Origin: Crocinitomix sp044361315
Lineage (GTDB): Bacteria > Bacteroidota > Bacteroidia > Flavobacteriales_D > Crocinitomicaceae
Assembly: GCA_044361315.1 (NCBI GenBank)
Contig: JBIKJA010000012.1
Span: 1 to 64,000 of the forward strand
Direction: 5' to 3'
Length of the DNA stretch: 64,000 bases
A program made the position numbers and the translations under genes. Of the stretch, positions 35,059 through 43,708 are shown one piece after another (the first letter of the stretch is position 1; the number at the start of each line of letters is the position of its first letter). The notes below the pieces were generated by a model. The model had not been told where the DNA came from. It ran no database searches and saw only the letters and a program-made list of their open reading frames with translations.

Positions 35059-35532
35059 ATGAATAAAGAGCAACTTTTCGAGTTTCACGTTAGAAATAAT
35101 TGGTTTAAAATATCGCGTTATTACAATCAAGTTGCTGCGGAGTATGGGATGACATTTTCTTGGGGTTTTATTTTGCTTAACATTGAAAAGGGAGGCACGC
35201 CAAGTACGGCTTTAGGGCCAAAAATGGGTATGGAACCAACGAGTTTGTCAAGGACGTTAAAAAATATGGAGGAGAGTGGGTTGATTATCAGACAAGGTGA
35301 TGATTCGGATAAAAGAAAGGCCTTGGTTTTTTTAACTCCTGAGGGCGTTGAGAAAAGAAAATTGGCAAAAAATGTGGTGCTTGATTTTAATGAAAAAATT
35401 TATGAAAGTTTACCAAAAACAAAAATTAAAGCATTTTTTGAGGTAATGCAAAAAGTAGATGATTTATTGTGTAACTTGTTGGAAGATAAACGAAGCGTTT
35501 TAAAAAATAGCGCCAAAATTATAGAAGAATAG
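35059..35532 (+). CDS. MarR-family transcriptional regulator
   Basis: A 157-residue winged-helix regulator. The DNA-binding part reads GTPSTALGPKMGMEPTSLSR (helix-turn-helix), then RTLKNMEESGLI and a basic wing RQGDDSDKRKALVFLTPEG. It leads the fatty acid oxidation operon (22 bases before the next gene), so it is probably the local repressor that responds to fatty acids or acyl-CoA. An inverted repeat overlaps its own promoter. Confidence 0.88.
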   Translation: MNKEQLFEFHVRNNWFKISRYYNQVAAEYGMTFSWGFILLNIEKGGTPSTALGPKMGMEPTSLSRTLKNMEESGLIIRQGDDSDKRKALVFLTPEGVEKRKLAKNVVLDFNEKIYESLPKTKIKAFFEVMQKVDDLLCNLLEDKRSVLKNSAKIIEE

Positions 35533-35553
35533 CGATTTGTAAAAATTACTGAT

Positions 35554-37956
35554 ATGAATAAAAAAATTAGGAAAGTAGCGGTGTTAGGTTCAGGTGTGAT
35601 GGGATCTGCGATTGCTTGTCATTTTGCGAATATCGGATGCAGTGTTTTACTGCTAGATATGGCTCCAAAGGAGTTGACCGATGAAGAAGTAAAAAAAGGA
35701 TTGACATTAGATCACAAGTCGGTTAAAAATAGATTAGTGAATAATTTTTTTAATGCTGCTTTGGTATCCAAACCTTCTCCAATTTACCGAAAATCCTTTG
35801 CTTCTAGAATTGAAATAGGAAATTTTGACGATGATTTTTCTAAAATCAGTGCCTGCGATTGGATTATTGAAGTTGTGGTTGAGCGCCTTGATATTAAAAA
35901 AATCATATTTGATAAGGTTGACCAATATCGCTCAAAAGGAAGTTTGGTCAGTTCAAACACTTCTGGTATTCCAATTCATTTGATGTTAGAAGGCAGAAGT
36001 GAAGACTTTCAAAAACACTTTTGTGGGACCCACTTTTTTAATCCGCCAAGGTATTTGCGCTTGTTAGAGGTGATTCCAACGCCCAAAACAGCACCAGAAG
36101 TTGTTGACTTTTTTATGCATTACGGCGCACGTTTTTTAGGTAAAAAGACTGTGCTTTGCAAAGATACGCCAGCTTTTATTGCCAATAGAGTGGGTGTTTA
36201 TTCAATTATGTCGTTGTTTCATTTGGTTGAGGAAATGAATTTATCGATTGATGAGGTGGATAAATTAACTGGACCCGTGCTTGGAAGACCAAAATCGGCG
36301 ACGTTCAGAACGTGCGATGTGGTAGGATTGGATACCTTGGTTCATGTGGCAAATGGGGTGCGAGAAAATTGTCCGAATGATGAAGAAAATGCTCAATTTT
36401 TATTGCCAACCTACATTACAAAAATGGTTGAAAATGGCTGGCTTGGATCAAAATCTAAACAAGGTTTTTATAAAAAGGATACCGCTTCAGGAACAGGTGA
36501 AATTTTGTCGCTGAATTTAAAAACGCTTGAATATGGACCAAAACCAAAAGTTGATTTTCCAGTAATGGCTCAAACCAAATCAATAGACGATTTAGCGCAA
36601 CGGACTAGAGTTCTTTTTGCTGATAAAGGTAGAGCTGGGGAATTTTACAGAAAAGCATTTTCGGGGTTGTTTTCATACGTGTCATATCGAATTCCAGAAA
36701 TTTCAGATGAATTATACAAAATTGATGATGCAATGAAAGCTGGTTTTGGATGGGAATCGGGTCCATTTGAAACATGGGATTTAGTTGGGGTAGAGAATTT
36801 TGCAAGTAGCATAAAAGCGGAAGGAAAAAATGTCGCTGGTTGGATTCAAGAAATGTTGACAGCAGGAATTAAATCTTTTTATAAAGTAGAAAATGGCGTG
36901 CGCTTTTTCTATGACATTCCTTCAAAGGCTTACAAAATTATTCCAGGAACTGAAAATTTAATTTTCTTAGACAATTTAAGATCTACAAATACGGTTTGGC
37001 AAAATAATGATTGTCATTTGATTGATTTAGGAGATGGCATTTTGAACTTAGAATTCCATACCAAAATGAATACCATTGGCGGTGGCGTGCTGCAAGGAAT
37101 AAATAAAGGAATTGAGTTAGCAGAGCAATCATATAAAGGCTTGGTGATTTCAAATACGGGTCAAAATTTTTCGGCAGGTGCCAACGTAGGACTCATATTT
37201 ATGATGGCAGTGGAGCAAGAGTATGATGAGCTGAATTTTGCCATCAAACAGTTTCAAGACACCATGATGCGAATTCGGTACTCGGCATGTCCAGTAGTCG
37301 TGGCTCCGCATAATATGGCTTTAGGTGGCGGTTGCGAAATGTCAATGCATGCTGACAAGGTAGTGGCTCATGCAGAATTATATATGGGATTGGTGGAGTT
37401 TGGTGTTGGTTTAATTCCAGGCGGCGGCGGTACAAAAGAATTTGCCAAACGATTTTCTGACAATTTGAGAGAAGGAGATGTACGAATTAATGCCTTTAGA
37501 ACGAGCTTTTTGACGATTGGACAGGCACAAGTATCCACATCTGCTTACGAAGCATTTGATTTAGGGTATTTAAGAAAAGGCATCGATGAGGTAGTGATTG
37601 ATCGGGATTATCAATTAACACGTGCTAAAGAAGCCTGTTTATCGCTTTATAATGCAGGGTATACGCAACCAGTTAAGGAAAAAAACATCACCGTTTTGGG
37701 ACAAGAAGGGCTTGGAATTGTATACGTGGGGGCAGACACCATGGCGCATGGAAATTACATTTCGGAACATGACAAGTATATGTCGGAGAAACTTGGGTTT
37801 GTATTAGCTGGCGGCGATTTATCCGAATTAACGTTGGTAGACGAGCAGTATTTACTCGATCTTGAACGCAAAGCATTTTTGGATTTATGTACAAAGAAAA
37901 AAACGCTCGAACGCATCCAGTCGATTGTAACAAAAGGAAAAATATTAAGAAATTAA
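35554..37956 (+). CDS. fadN: 3-hydroxyacyl-CoA dehydrogenase / enoyl-CoA hydratase fusion (FadN-like)
   Basis: An 800-residue bifunctional beta-oxidation enzyme: hydration of trans-2-enoyl-CoA and NAD-dependent oxidation of 3-hydroxyacyl-CoA. The dehydrogenase is N-terminal (VAVLGSGVMGSAIACHFANI, then SSNTSGIPIHLM and HFFNPPRYLRLLEVIP), and the crotonase domain is C-terminal (about 480-680: NFSAGANVGLIF, ALGGGCEMSMHADKV, GLIPGGGGTKEF). This domain order is that of Bacillus FadN, not of E. coli FadB. Full length. The thiolase gene follows after 41 bases. Confidence 0.9.
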   Translation: MNKKIRKVAVLGSGVMGSAIACHFANIGCSVLLLDMAPKELTDEEVKKGLTLDHKSVKNRLVNNFFNAALVSKPSPIYRKSFASRIEIGNFDDDFSKISACDWIIEVVVERLDIKKIIFDKVDQYRSKGSLVSSNTSGIPIHLMLEGRSEDFQKHFCGTHFFNPPRYLRLLEVIPTPKTAPEVVDFFMHYGARFLGKKTVLCKDTPAFIANRVGVYSIMSLFHLVEEMNLSIDEVDKLTGPVLGRPKSATFRTCDVVGLDTLVHVANGVRENCPNDEENAQFLLPTYITKMVENGWLGSKSKQGFYKKDTASGTGEILSLNLKTLEYGPKPKVDFPVMAQTKSIDDLAQRTRVLFADKGRAGEFYRKAFSGLFSYVSYRIPEISDELYKIDDAMKAGFGWESGPFETWDLVGVENFASSIKAEGKNVAGWIQEMLTAGIKSFYKVENGVRFFYDIPSKAYKIIPGTENLIFLDNLRSTNTVWQNNDCHLIDLGDGILNLEFHTKMNTIGGGVLQGINKGIELAEQSYKGLVISNTGQNFSAGANVGLIFMMAVEQEYDELNFAIKQFQDTMMRIRYSACPVVVAPHNMALGGGCEMSMHADKVVAHAELYMGLVEFGVGLIPGGGGTKEFAKRFSDNLREGDVRINAFRTSFLTIGQAQVSTSAYEAFDLGYLRKGIDEVVIDRDYQLTRAKEACLSLYNAGYTQPVKEKNITVLGQEGLGIVYVGADTMAHGNYISEHDKYMSEKLGFVLAGGDLSELTLVDEQYLLDLERKAFLDLCTKKKTLERIQSIVTKGKILRN

Positions 37957-37997
37957 CGAATTGGATAATCAACGCCTAACTAAAAAAGAGTAAACGT

Positions 37998-39176
37998 ATG
38001 AAAACAGCCTTCATAGTAAAAGCATATCGAACGGCAGTTGGGAAAGCCAGCAAGGGAGGATTTCGTTTTTCCCGTCCAGATGATTTAGCAGCCGAAGTAA
38101 TTAAACATATATTGTCCGAAGTTCCGGAATTAGACCAAGAATTAATTGACGATGTGATTGTTGGAAACGCAATGCCTGAAGCCGAGCAAGGGTTAAATGT
38201 TGGGCGTTTTATTTCGTTGATGGGATTAAATACCAACAAGGTGCCAGGAATGACTGTTAACAGGTATTGTTCGTCAGGAATTGAAACCATGGCCATTGCA
38301 AAGGCAAAGATTGAAGCCGGTTTGGCAGATGTAATCATTGCAGGTGGAACAGAATCCATGTCGGCAATTGCCATGGGGGGATGGCGAGTGGTACCAAATG
38401 CAAAAATTGCAAAGGTTCACGCCGATTGGTATTGGGGAATGGGAAATACAGCTGAAGAAGTTGCCAAACAATTTGGAGTTTCGCGCGAAGCGCAAGATGA
38501 ATTTTCAGTTCAATCGCATTTAAAAGCTCTAAAAGCCATTAACGAAGGCAAATTTGAAAGTGAAATTGTGCCCATTCATGTAAACGAAGTTTATATTGAT
38601 GAAAATGGAAAAAGAGCAGAACGAATAACCATTATTAAAACAGACGAAGGCCCACGTATAGGAACTTCGATGGAAGGGTTGTCGAAATTGCGACCAGTTT
38701 TTGATGCAAAAGGAACCGTAACAGCAGGAAATGCTTCTCAAATGTCAGATGGGGCAGCTTTCTGTTTAATGATGTCGGAAGAAATGGTAAAAAAGTTAAA
38801 CCTACAACCGATAGCGCGCTTGGTTTCGTATAAAGTGGTAGGTGTTGAACCTCGAATTATGGGAATTGGTCCTGTAAAGGCGATTCCTGGTGCAGTGGAA
38901 ATGGCTGGTTTAAAATTGAATGATATTGATTTGTTTGAATTAAATGAAGCCTTTGCATCACAATCGTTAGCAGTAATCAAAGAAACTGGCATTGATCCGA
39001 CAAAAGTGAATGTAAATGGAGGCGCCATTGCATTAGGGCATCCACTTGGATGCACAGGAGCAAAATTGTCGGTTCAGATTATGAATGAATTAAAACGAAC
39101 AAATGGCAAATATGGCGTTGTGACAATGTGTATTGGAACTGGTCAAGGAGCTGCTGGTGTGATTGAATTATTATAA
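37998..39176 (+). CDS. fadA: Acetyl-CoA acyltransferase (3-ketoacyl-CoA thiolase)
   Basis: A 392-residue thiolase that splits 3-ketoacyl-CoA with CoA in the last step of beta-oxidation. The nucleophile cysteine is in NRYCSSGIETMAIA, followed by VIIAGGTESMSAIAMGG. The C-terminal GGAIALGHPLGCTGAKL and the second cysteine in MCIGTGQGAAGV are present. Full length. It forms the partner of the FadN-like protein upstream. The stop overlaps the GNAT start by 1 base (TAATG). Confidence 0.93.
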   Translation: MKTAFIVKAYRTAVGKASKGGFRFSRPDDLAAEVIKHILSEVPELDQELIDDVIVGNAMPEAEQGLNVGRFISLMGLNTNKVPGMTVNRYCSSGIETMAIAKAKIEAGLADVIIAGGTESMSAIAMGGWRVVPNAKIAKVHADWYWGMGNTAEEVAKQFGVSREAQDEFSVQSHLKALKAINEGKFESEIVPIHVNEVYIDENGKRAERITIIKTDEGPRIGTSMEGLSKLRPVFDAKGTVTAGNASQMSDGAAFCLMMSEEMVKKLNLQPIARLVSYKVVGVEPRIMGIGPVKAIPGAVEMAGLKLNDIDLFELNEAFASQSLAVIKETGIDPTKVNVNGGAIALGHPLGCTGAKLSVQIMNELKRTNGKYGVVTMCIGTGQGAAGVIELL

Positions 39177-39631
39177 TGATTAAGGAAGCAGTTACCATAC
39201 GAAAGGCACGTGTTGAAGAAATTAAATCGCTTCGTCATTCGGTTTTATGGCCACATTTGGAAAGTATAGATCAATGCGAAATTGCACCGGATCGGTTAGA
39301 AAGTACTTTTCATGTTGCGGCGTTTATTGGCGATAAAATTGTGGGAACATCCACTTTTATAGTTGATATCAATGCGAATTTTGAGGAGAAAAATCAATAT
39401 CGGTTACGCGCAATGGCAACGGCGCCTGAAGTAAGAGGTTGGGGGGTAGGCGCGCGAATTATTGAAGAGGCAGAAAAAGAATTAAGACAGAAAGCAATAA
39501 AATTACTGTGGTGTGATGCACGGTTGATTGCCACAGGATTTTACGAAAAGCAAAATTTTAAAATGAAAGGTGAGGTTTACCAAGTGCCTAAAATAGGACC
39601 ACATAAATTAATGTATAAAGAAATTAAATAA
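39176..39631 (+). CDS. GNAT-family N-acetyltransferase
   Basis: A 151-residue acetyltransferase. The acetyl-CoA motif reads RAMATAPEVRGWGVGARIIEEAE (motif A, Q/RxxGxG/A variant RGWGVG), then ATGFYEKQNFKMKGEVY (motif B). It sits between thiolase and acyl-CoA dehydrogenase with 1-base overlap on one side and 6 bases on the other, so it is co-translated with the beta-oxidation genes. The substrate is unknown; a protein or small amine is possible. Confidence 0.8.
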   Translation: MIKEAVTIRKARVEEIKSLRHSVLWPHLESIDQCEIAPDRLESTFHVAAFIGDKIVGTSTFIVDINANFEEKNQYRLRAMATAPEVRGWGVGARIIEEAEKELRQKAIKLLWCDARLIATGFYEKQNFKMKGEVYQVPKIGPHKLMYKEIK

Positions 39632-39637
39632 ATTGAT

Positions 39638-41437
39638 ATGGAAGAGAATAAGGCAATAAAAGGTGGAGAATTTATTATTCGAGAAACAAATTATAAAGCA
39701 ATTTTTACGCCGGAAGATTATAACGAAGAACAACGCATGATTGCGCGGACGTGTCTTGATTTTATTCGGCAAGAAATTGATCCAATATTGGACAGAATTG
39801 ATGGAATGGAAGCTGGTTTAATGCCTAGCTTAATTGAAAAAGCTGGCGAACTTGGGGTGTTAGGGATGTCGGTTCCAGAAGAATATGGTGGAATGGGAGC
39901 TGATTTCCCAACGTCGATTTTGGCGACGGAATATTTAGGAAGAGGTCATTCTTTTTCTGTGGCGTATGGCGCACACACAGGAATTGGAACTTTACCGATT
40001 TTGTATTACGGTACCGAGGCACAAAAACTAAAATATATCCCAAAATTGGCAAGTGGCGAATGGAAAGCAGCCTATTGTTTGACAGAACCTAGTTCTGGTT
40101 CGGATGCAAATTCAGGTAAAACCAACGCCAAATTGTCTGCTGATGGGAAAAATTATATTTTGAATGGCCAAAAAATGTGGATTACAAATGCAGGTTTTGC
40201 CAATGTATTTACCGTTTTTGCTAAAATTGATGGGGATGAAAATTTAACCGGTTTTATTGTGGAAGCAAATTCGGCAGGAATAACCTTGAACCCAGAAGAA
40301 AAAAAGATGGGAATTAAAGGATCATCGACCCGCCAAGTGTTTTTTAACCAAGTGGAAGTGCCAGTTGAGAATTTATTAGGCGAGCGAAACCAAGGGTTTA
40401 AAATTGCCTTGAATATTTTAAATATTGGACGAATTAAACTTGCTGCGGGTGTTTTGGGTGGTGCAAAGGAAGTCATCAATCATTCGATTAAATACGCGAA
40501 TGAACGAGAACAATTTGGCAGATTAATTTCAAAATACGGCGCAATTCGTCATAAAATTGCCGAACAAGCCATTCGTACGTTTGCCCTAGAATCAGCAGTT
40601 TATCGTGCTGCGGCCGATATTGACCATGCCATTCATACAAAAATTAGTGAAGGCATGGACAAACAAAAAGCGACTTTGAAAGGAATTGAAGAGTTTGCGG
40701 CTGAATGTGCGATGTTAAAAGTTGTTGGATCTGAAGTATTAGATTTTTGTGCAGACGAAGGGGTTCAAATTTTTGGTGGAATGGGCTATTCGGCCGAATC
40801 AACAGTTGAGCGAGCTTACCGCGATTCGAGAATTAACCGAATTTTTGAAGGCACTAACGAAATTAACCGCTTGTTGACAGTGGATATGATTTTAAAGAAA
40901 GCCATGAAGGGAGAACTTGATTTAATGGGACCTGCCATGGCCGTTGCCAATGAATTAATGAGTATTCCTGATTTTGATGAAGGAACAGGCGCTGCTTTTG
41001 AAAAAGAGAAAAAATACATTAGCAATTTCAAAAAAACCTTGATGATGGTGGCAGGAACGGCTGCGCAAAAATTGATGATGCAGCTCACAAAAGAGCAAGA
41101 AATTTTGATGAACATTGCAGACATTGCGAATGATATTTATGTGGCAGAATCATTGTTACTAAGGGTTGAAAAAATGGTGCATGCCAAAGGATTAGAGCAA
41201 AGCCAAGTTTATGTGGCCATTTTAAATACCTATATTTTTGACGCAGCAGACCGAATTAACAAAGCAGGAAAAGATGCCTTGATTAGTTTTGTGGAAGAAG
41301 ATGAATTGCGCATGATGTTGATGGGCTTAAAACGCTTTACAAAAGTTGATCCGTTTAATATTAAAACTGCCCGCCAGTTAATTGCCAGTAAATTAATTGA
41401 TAAGGGCGATTATTGCCTTTCAGATGCAATTAACTAA
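39638..41437 (+). CDS. Acyl-CoA dehydrogenase (long-chain type, about 600 residues)
   Basis: A 599-residue FAD enzyme for the first step of beta-oxidation. AAYCLTEPSSGSDANS and KMWITNAGFANVF are the FAD/substrate signatures, and FGRLISKYGAIRHKIAEQ and FEGTNEINRLLTVDMILK match the C-terminal domain. The extra 200-residue C-terminal part makes it like mitochondrial VLCAD rather than short-chain types. Last gene of MarR-fadN-fadA-GNAT-ACAD; the operon then ends in a repeat element. Confidence 0.92.
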   Translation: MEENKAIKGGEFIIRETNYKAIFTPEDYNEEQRMIARTCLDFIRQEIDPILDRIDGMEAGLMPSLIEKAGELGVLGMSVPEEYGGMGADFPTSILATEYLGRGHSFSVAYGAHTGIGTLPILYYGTEAQKLKYIPKLASGEWKAAYCLTEPSSGSDANSGKTNAKLSADGKNYILNGQKMWITNAGFANVFTVFAKIDGDENLTGFIVEANSAGITLNPEEKKMGIKGSSTRQVFFNQVEVPVENLLGERNQGFKIALNILNIGRIKLAAGVLGGAKEVINHSIKYANEREQFGRLISKYGAIRHKIAEQAIRTFALESAVYRAAADIDHAIHTKISEGMDKQKATLKGIEEFAAECAMLKVVGSEVLDFCADEGVQIFGGMGYSAESTVERAYRDSRINRIFEGTNEINRLLTVDMILKKAMKGELDLMGPAMAVANELMSIPDFDEGTGAAFEKEKKYISNFKKTLMMVAGTAAQKLMMQLTKEQEILMNIADIANDIYVAESLLLRVEKMVHAKGLEQSQVYVAILNTYIFDAADRINKAGKDALISFVEEDELRMMLMGLKRFTKVDPFNIKTARQLIASKLIDKGDYCLSDAIN

Positions 41438-41484
41438 AAGCCGAACAGCCGATTTAAAGTTTAGGCTCTAAAAGTATATTAATG

Positions 41485-41610
41485 CACTCAAGCCGCAAAA
41501 GGGATATGAGTGGAGCTCTTTTTTATCATAAAAAAAGCGGGAACGATAGCCCGACCTCCTTTCTTACCCAATGTTTCAACATGGGGTAAGAAAGGAGGAT
41601 TTGCCCGAAA
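41485..41610. repeat. Bipartite intergenic element with strong hairpin
   Basis: Head AGCCGCAAAAGGGATATGAG (41491-41510) with TGGAGCTC, a short T/A hairpin (CTTTTTTAT / ATAAAAAAAG), tail GCGGGAACGATAGCCCG (41537-41553), and then a hairpin at 41555-41598 with 15-bp perfect arms CCTCCTTTCTTACCC / GGGTAAGAAAGGAGG extended by ATGT / ACAT. Similar head and tail blocks occur at 497-582, 18315-18395 and, inverted, 63276-63420. It may act as a terminator for the beta-oxidation operon. Confidence 0.65.
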
Positions 41611-41662
41611 AATAAAAAAATCAACTTTAATTTGTCCAATTCTTTAAATAGTAAAATGTCCT

Positions 41663-41670
41663 TATCTTTG
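41663..41670 (+). promoter_or_regulatory. -7 element of the truncated sigma-factor gene
   Basis: TATCTTTG ends 9 bases before ATG 41680, so the transcript would be almost leaderless. Confidence 0.45.
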
Positions 41671-41679
41671 GAACCAACT

Positions 41680-42057
41680 ATGTCAGATTTGAACCTCCAA
41701 ATAGATGCAAATGAGTGGGTGGATGCTTATGCAGACTCTTTATTTAATTACGCTAATTTGCGTGTAAATGATGTTGATTTAGCGAAGGATTTGGTTCAAG
41801 ACACGTTTGTTGCTGGCTTAAATTCAATTGCTAATTTTAAAGGTGAAAGTTCGATTAAAACTTGGCTCTTTTCTATTTTAAAACGAAAAATCATTGATCA
41901 TTGGCGAAAACAAGAATCGCGAAAAACATCACCAATTAGCTTTTTTGAAAAATCAGGCTTAAAAAAAGGAGGGTTTTTAGAAGGACACAGTCCGCAAGGT
42001 TTTGCCTTGAGTTTTGTCTTGATTTTTACTTATTATTGTGTTTTCAATTATACTTAA
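41680..42057 (+). pseudogene. ECF-type sigma factor lacking region 4
   Basis: A frame of 125 residues. Region 2 is intact: DANEWVDAYADSLFNYA, DVDLAKDLVQDTFVAGL and SSIKTWLFSILKRKIIDHWR. After the family segment FEKSGLKKGGFLEGHSPQG, the next residues (ALSFVLIFTYYCVFNYT) are hydrophobic and unlike any sigma factor, and the whole -35-binding region 4 is gone. A deletion or rearrangement joined the gene to unrelated sequence. The start is ATG 41680 (MSDLNLQ), which matches relatives; an upstream TTG is unlikely. It should not support promoter recognition, but region 2 could still bind polymerase. Confidence 0.72.
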
Positions 42058-42068
42058 ACCATTAAAAT

Positions 42069-43706
42069 ATGCCGATTAAAGTTCTTTTTCCCGCGTTAAT
42101 TCTACTGCTATTTTCAAGTTGTTATCAAGGAGAAACCGCTGATTTAATTATACACAATGCGCAAATTTATAGTTGTGATGAAGAGTTTTCAATTTTTGAA
42201 GCGATGGCGATTAAAGATGGAAAAATCATTCAACTAGGCCCAGAACGTGAAATTTTGAATGGGTATGATTGTGACAATATTGTGGATGCTCAAATGCGAC
42301 CCATTTACCCGGGATTTCAAGATGGGCATTGTCATTTTTTGGCTTATGCTCAAACCTTGGCAGAAGTGGATTTGACAAGATCAAAATCGTTTGATGAAGT
42401 CATTGAACGCATTGAAAAATATGCAGAAACCAATGAAAGTGAATGGATTGAAGGAAGAGGTTGGGATCAAACTTTGTGGGCATCTGATTCTTTTCCAACA
42501 AATTCTAAATTAAACGAATTGTTTCCAACTACCCCAATTCTCATTCGCAGGGTAGATGGACATGCTGCACTCGCCAATGCAAAGGCCTTGGAAATTGCAG
42601 GAATTACGCCTGAAACTAAAATTGAAGGTGGATTTATTGGGGTTGAAAATGGGATTTTAACGGGACTTTTGTTAGATAATGCTTATTCGAAAGTGGCCAG
42701 TTATATCCCTTCTTGGACACCAAAGAAAAAATTGGACTATTTGAAAAAAGCAGAATACACCTTGTTTGAAGCCGGTTTGACGTCGATAAATGACGCCGGA
42801 ATCAATGCTGCAGATCGCGAATTATTTATTGAATGGTATGGGAAAAACGAATTAAAAATTAAGAGTTATGCCATGTTATTTCCTGAAAGTGAGAACATGG
42901 CTTTTGCCACCAAAAACGGGATTTATAAAAAAGACAATTTGCATATTCGCTCGTTTAAAATTATCGCTGATGGTGCGTTGGGATCGCGGGGGGCTTGCCT
43001 GCTCGAACCCTATTCGGATGAACATGGGCATTATGGTTTAATGTTAGTGGACACTACCAGTCTTTTAGAAATCGCTAGATTGGCTAAAGAAATTGGTTAT
43101 CAAATCAATACGCACTGTATTGGCGATTCAGCAAATCATAGTTTATTAAATATCTATGCCCAAGTCATTCAAGATGTGGAAGACCATCGTTGGAAAATTG
43201 AACATGCTCAAGTTTTATCGCCAGCTGATTTTGAGTTTTTTCAAACGATTCGGATTTTGCCTTCTGTTCAACCAACACATTGTACCTCGGACATCCGCTG
43301 GGCTGAAAAAAGATTAGGGAGCGAACGAATTAAATATGCCTATGCGTACCAAACTCTCTTGAAAAAAGCTGGTAAAATTGTTTTAGGAACAGATTTTCCA
43401 ATCGAAAACATTTCGCCAATTGAAACCTTTTACGCCGCAATCACACGCATGGATAAAAATGGAAGTCCAACTGGTGGATTTTATCCCGAAGAAAAACTCA
43501 GTCGAAAAGATGCTCTTTTAGGAATGACCAAATGGGTTGCTTTCTCTAATTTTGAGGAGCATGAAAAGGGTTCCTTAGTTCCCGGAAAAGCAGCCGATTT
43601 TGTGATGCTCACCAAGGATATTATGACCATTGAAGAAAAAGAAATCTTAACCACTTTTGTGGTCAAAACCTACCTTAACGGACAATTAGTTTTTGATGGG
43701 GAGTAA
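42069..43706 (+). CDS. YtcJ-like amidohydrolase, lipoprotein
   Basis: A 545-residue amidohydrolase-family protein with a lipobox (LLLFSSC, Cys about 18). Metal-site features are GFQDGHCHFLAYA (HxH), a lysine/Asp region DGALGSRGACLLEPYSD, NTHCIGDSANH, KIEHAQVLSPADF and LGTDFPIENISP. This is the YtcJ/exoenzyme-regulatory-protein AepA-like group, usually of unknown amide substrate. It is presumably anchored in the periplasm or outer membrane. It ends 2 bases from the convergent T9SS hydrolase gene. Confidence 0.85.
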   Translation: MPIKVLFPALILLLFSSCYQGETADLIIHNAQIYSCDEEFSIFEAMAIKDGKIIQLGPEREILNGYDCDNIVDAQMRPIYPGFQDGHCHFLAYAQTLAEVDLTRSKSFDEVIERIEKYAETNESEWIEGRGWDQTLWASDSFPTNSKLNELFPTTPILIRRVDGHAALANAKALEIAGITPETKIEGGFIGVENGILTGLLLDNAYSKVASYIPSWTPKKKLDYLKKAEYTLFEAGLTSINDAGINAADRELFIEWYGKNELKIKSYAMLFPESENMAFATKNGIYKKDNLHIRSFKIIADGALGSRGACLLEPYSDEHGHYGLMLVDTTSLLEIARLAKEIGYQINTHCIGDSANHSLLNIYAQVIQDVEDHRWKIEHAQVLSPADFEFFQTIRILPSVQPTHCTSDIRWAEKRLGSERIKYAYAYQTLLKKAGKIVLGTDFPIENISPIETFYAAITRMDKNGSPTGGFYPEEKLSRKDALLGMTKWVAFSNFEEHEKGSLVPGKAADFVMLTKDIMTIEEKEILTTFVVKTYLNGQLVFDGE

Positions 43707-43708
43707 TT

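Noticed and set aside
41632..41679. Longer sigma-factor frame from TTG 41632
   Set aside because: It would include the promoter box TATCTTTG in the coding sequence; relatives begin at ATG 41680.
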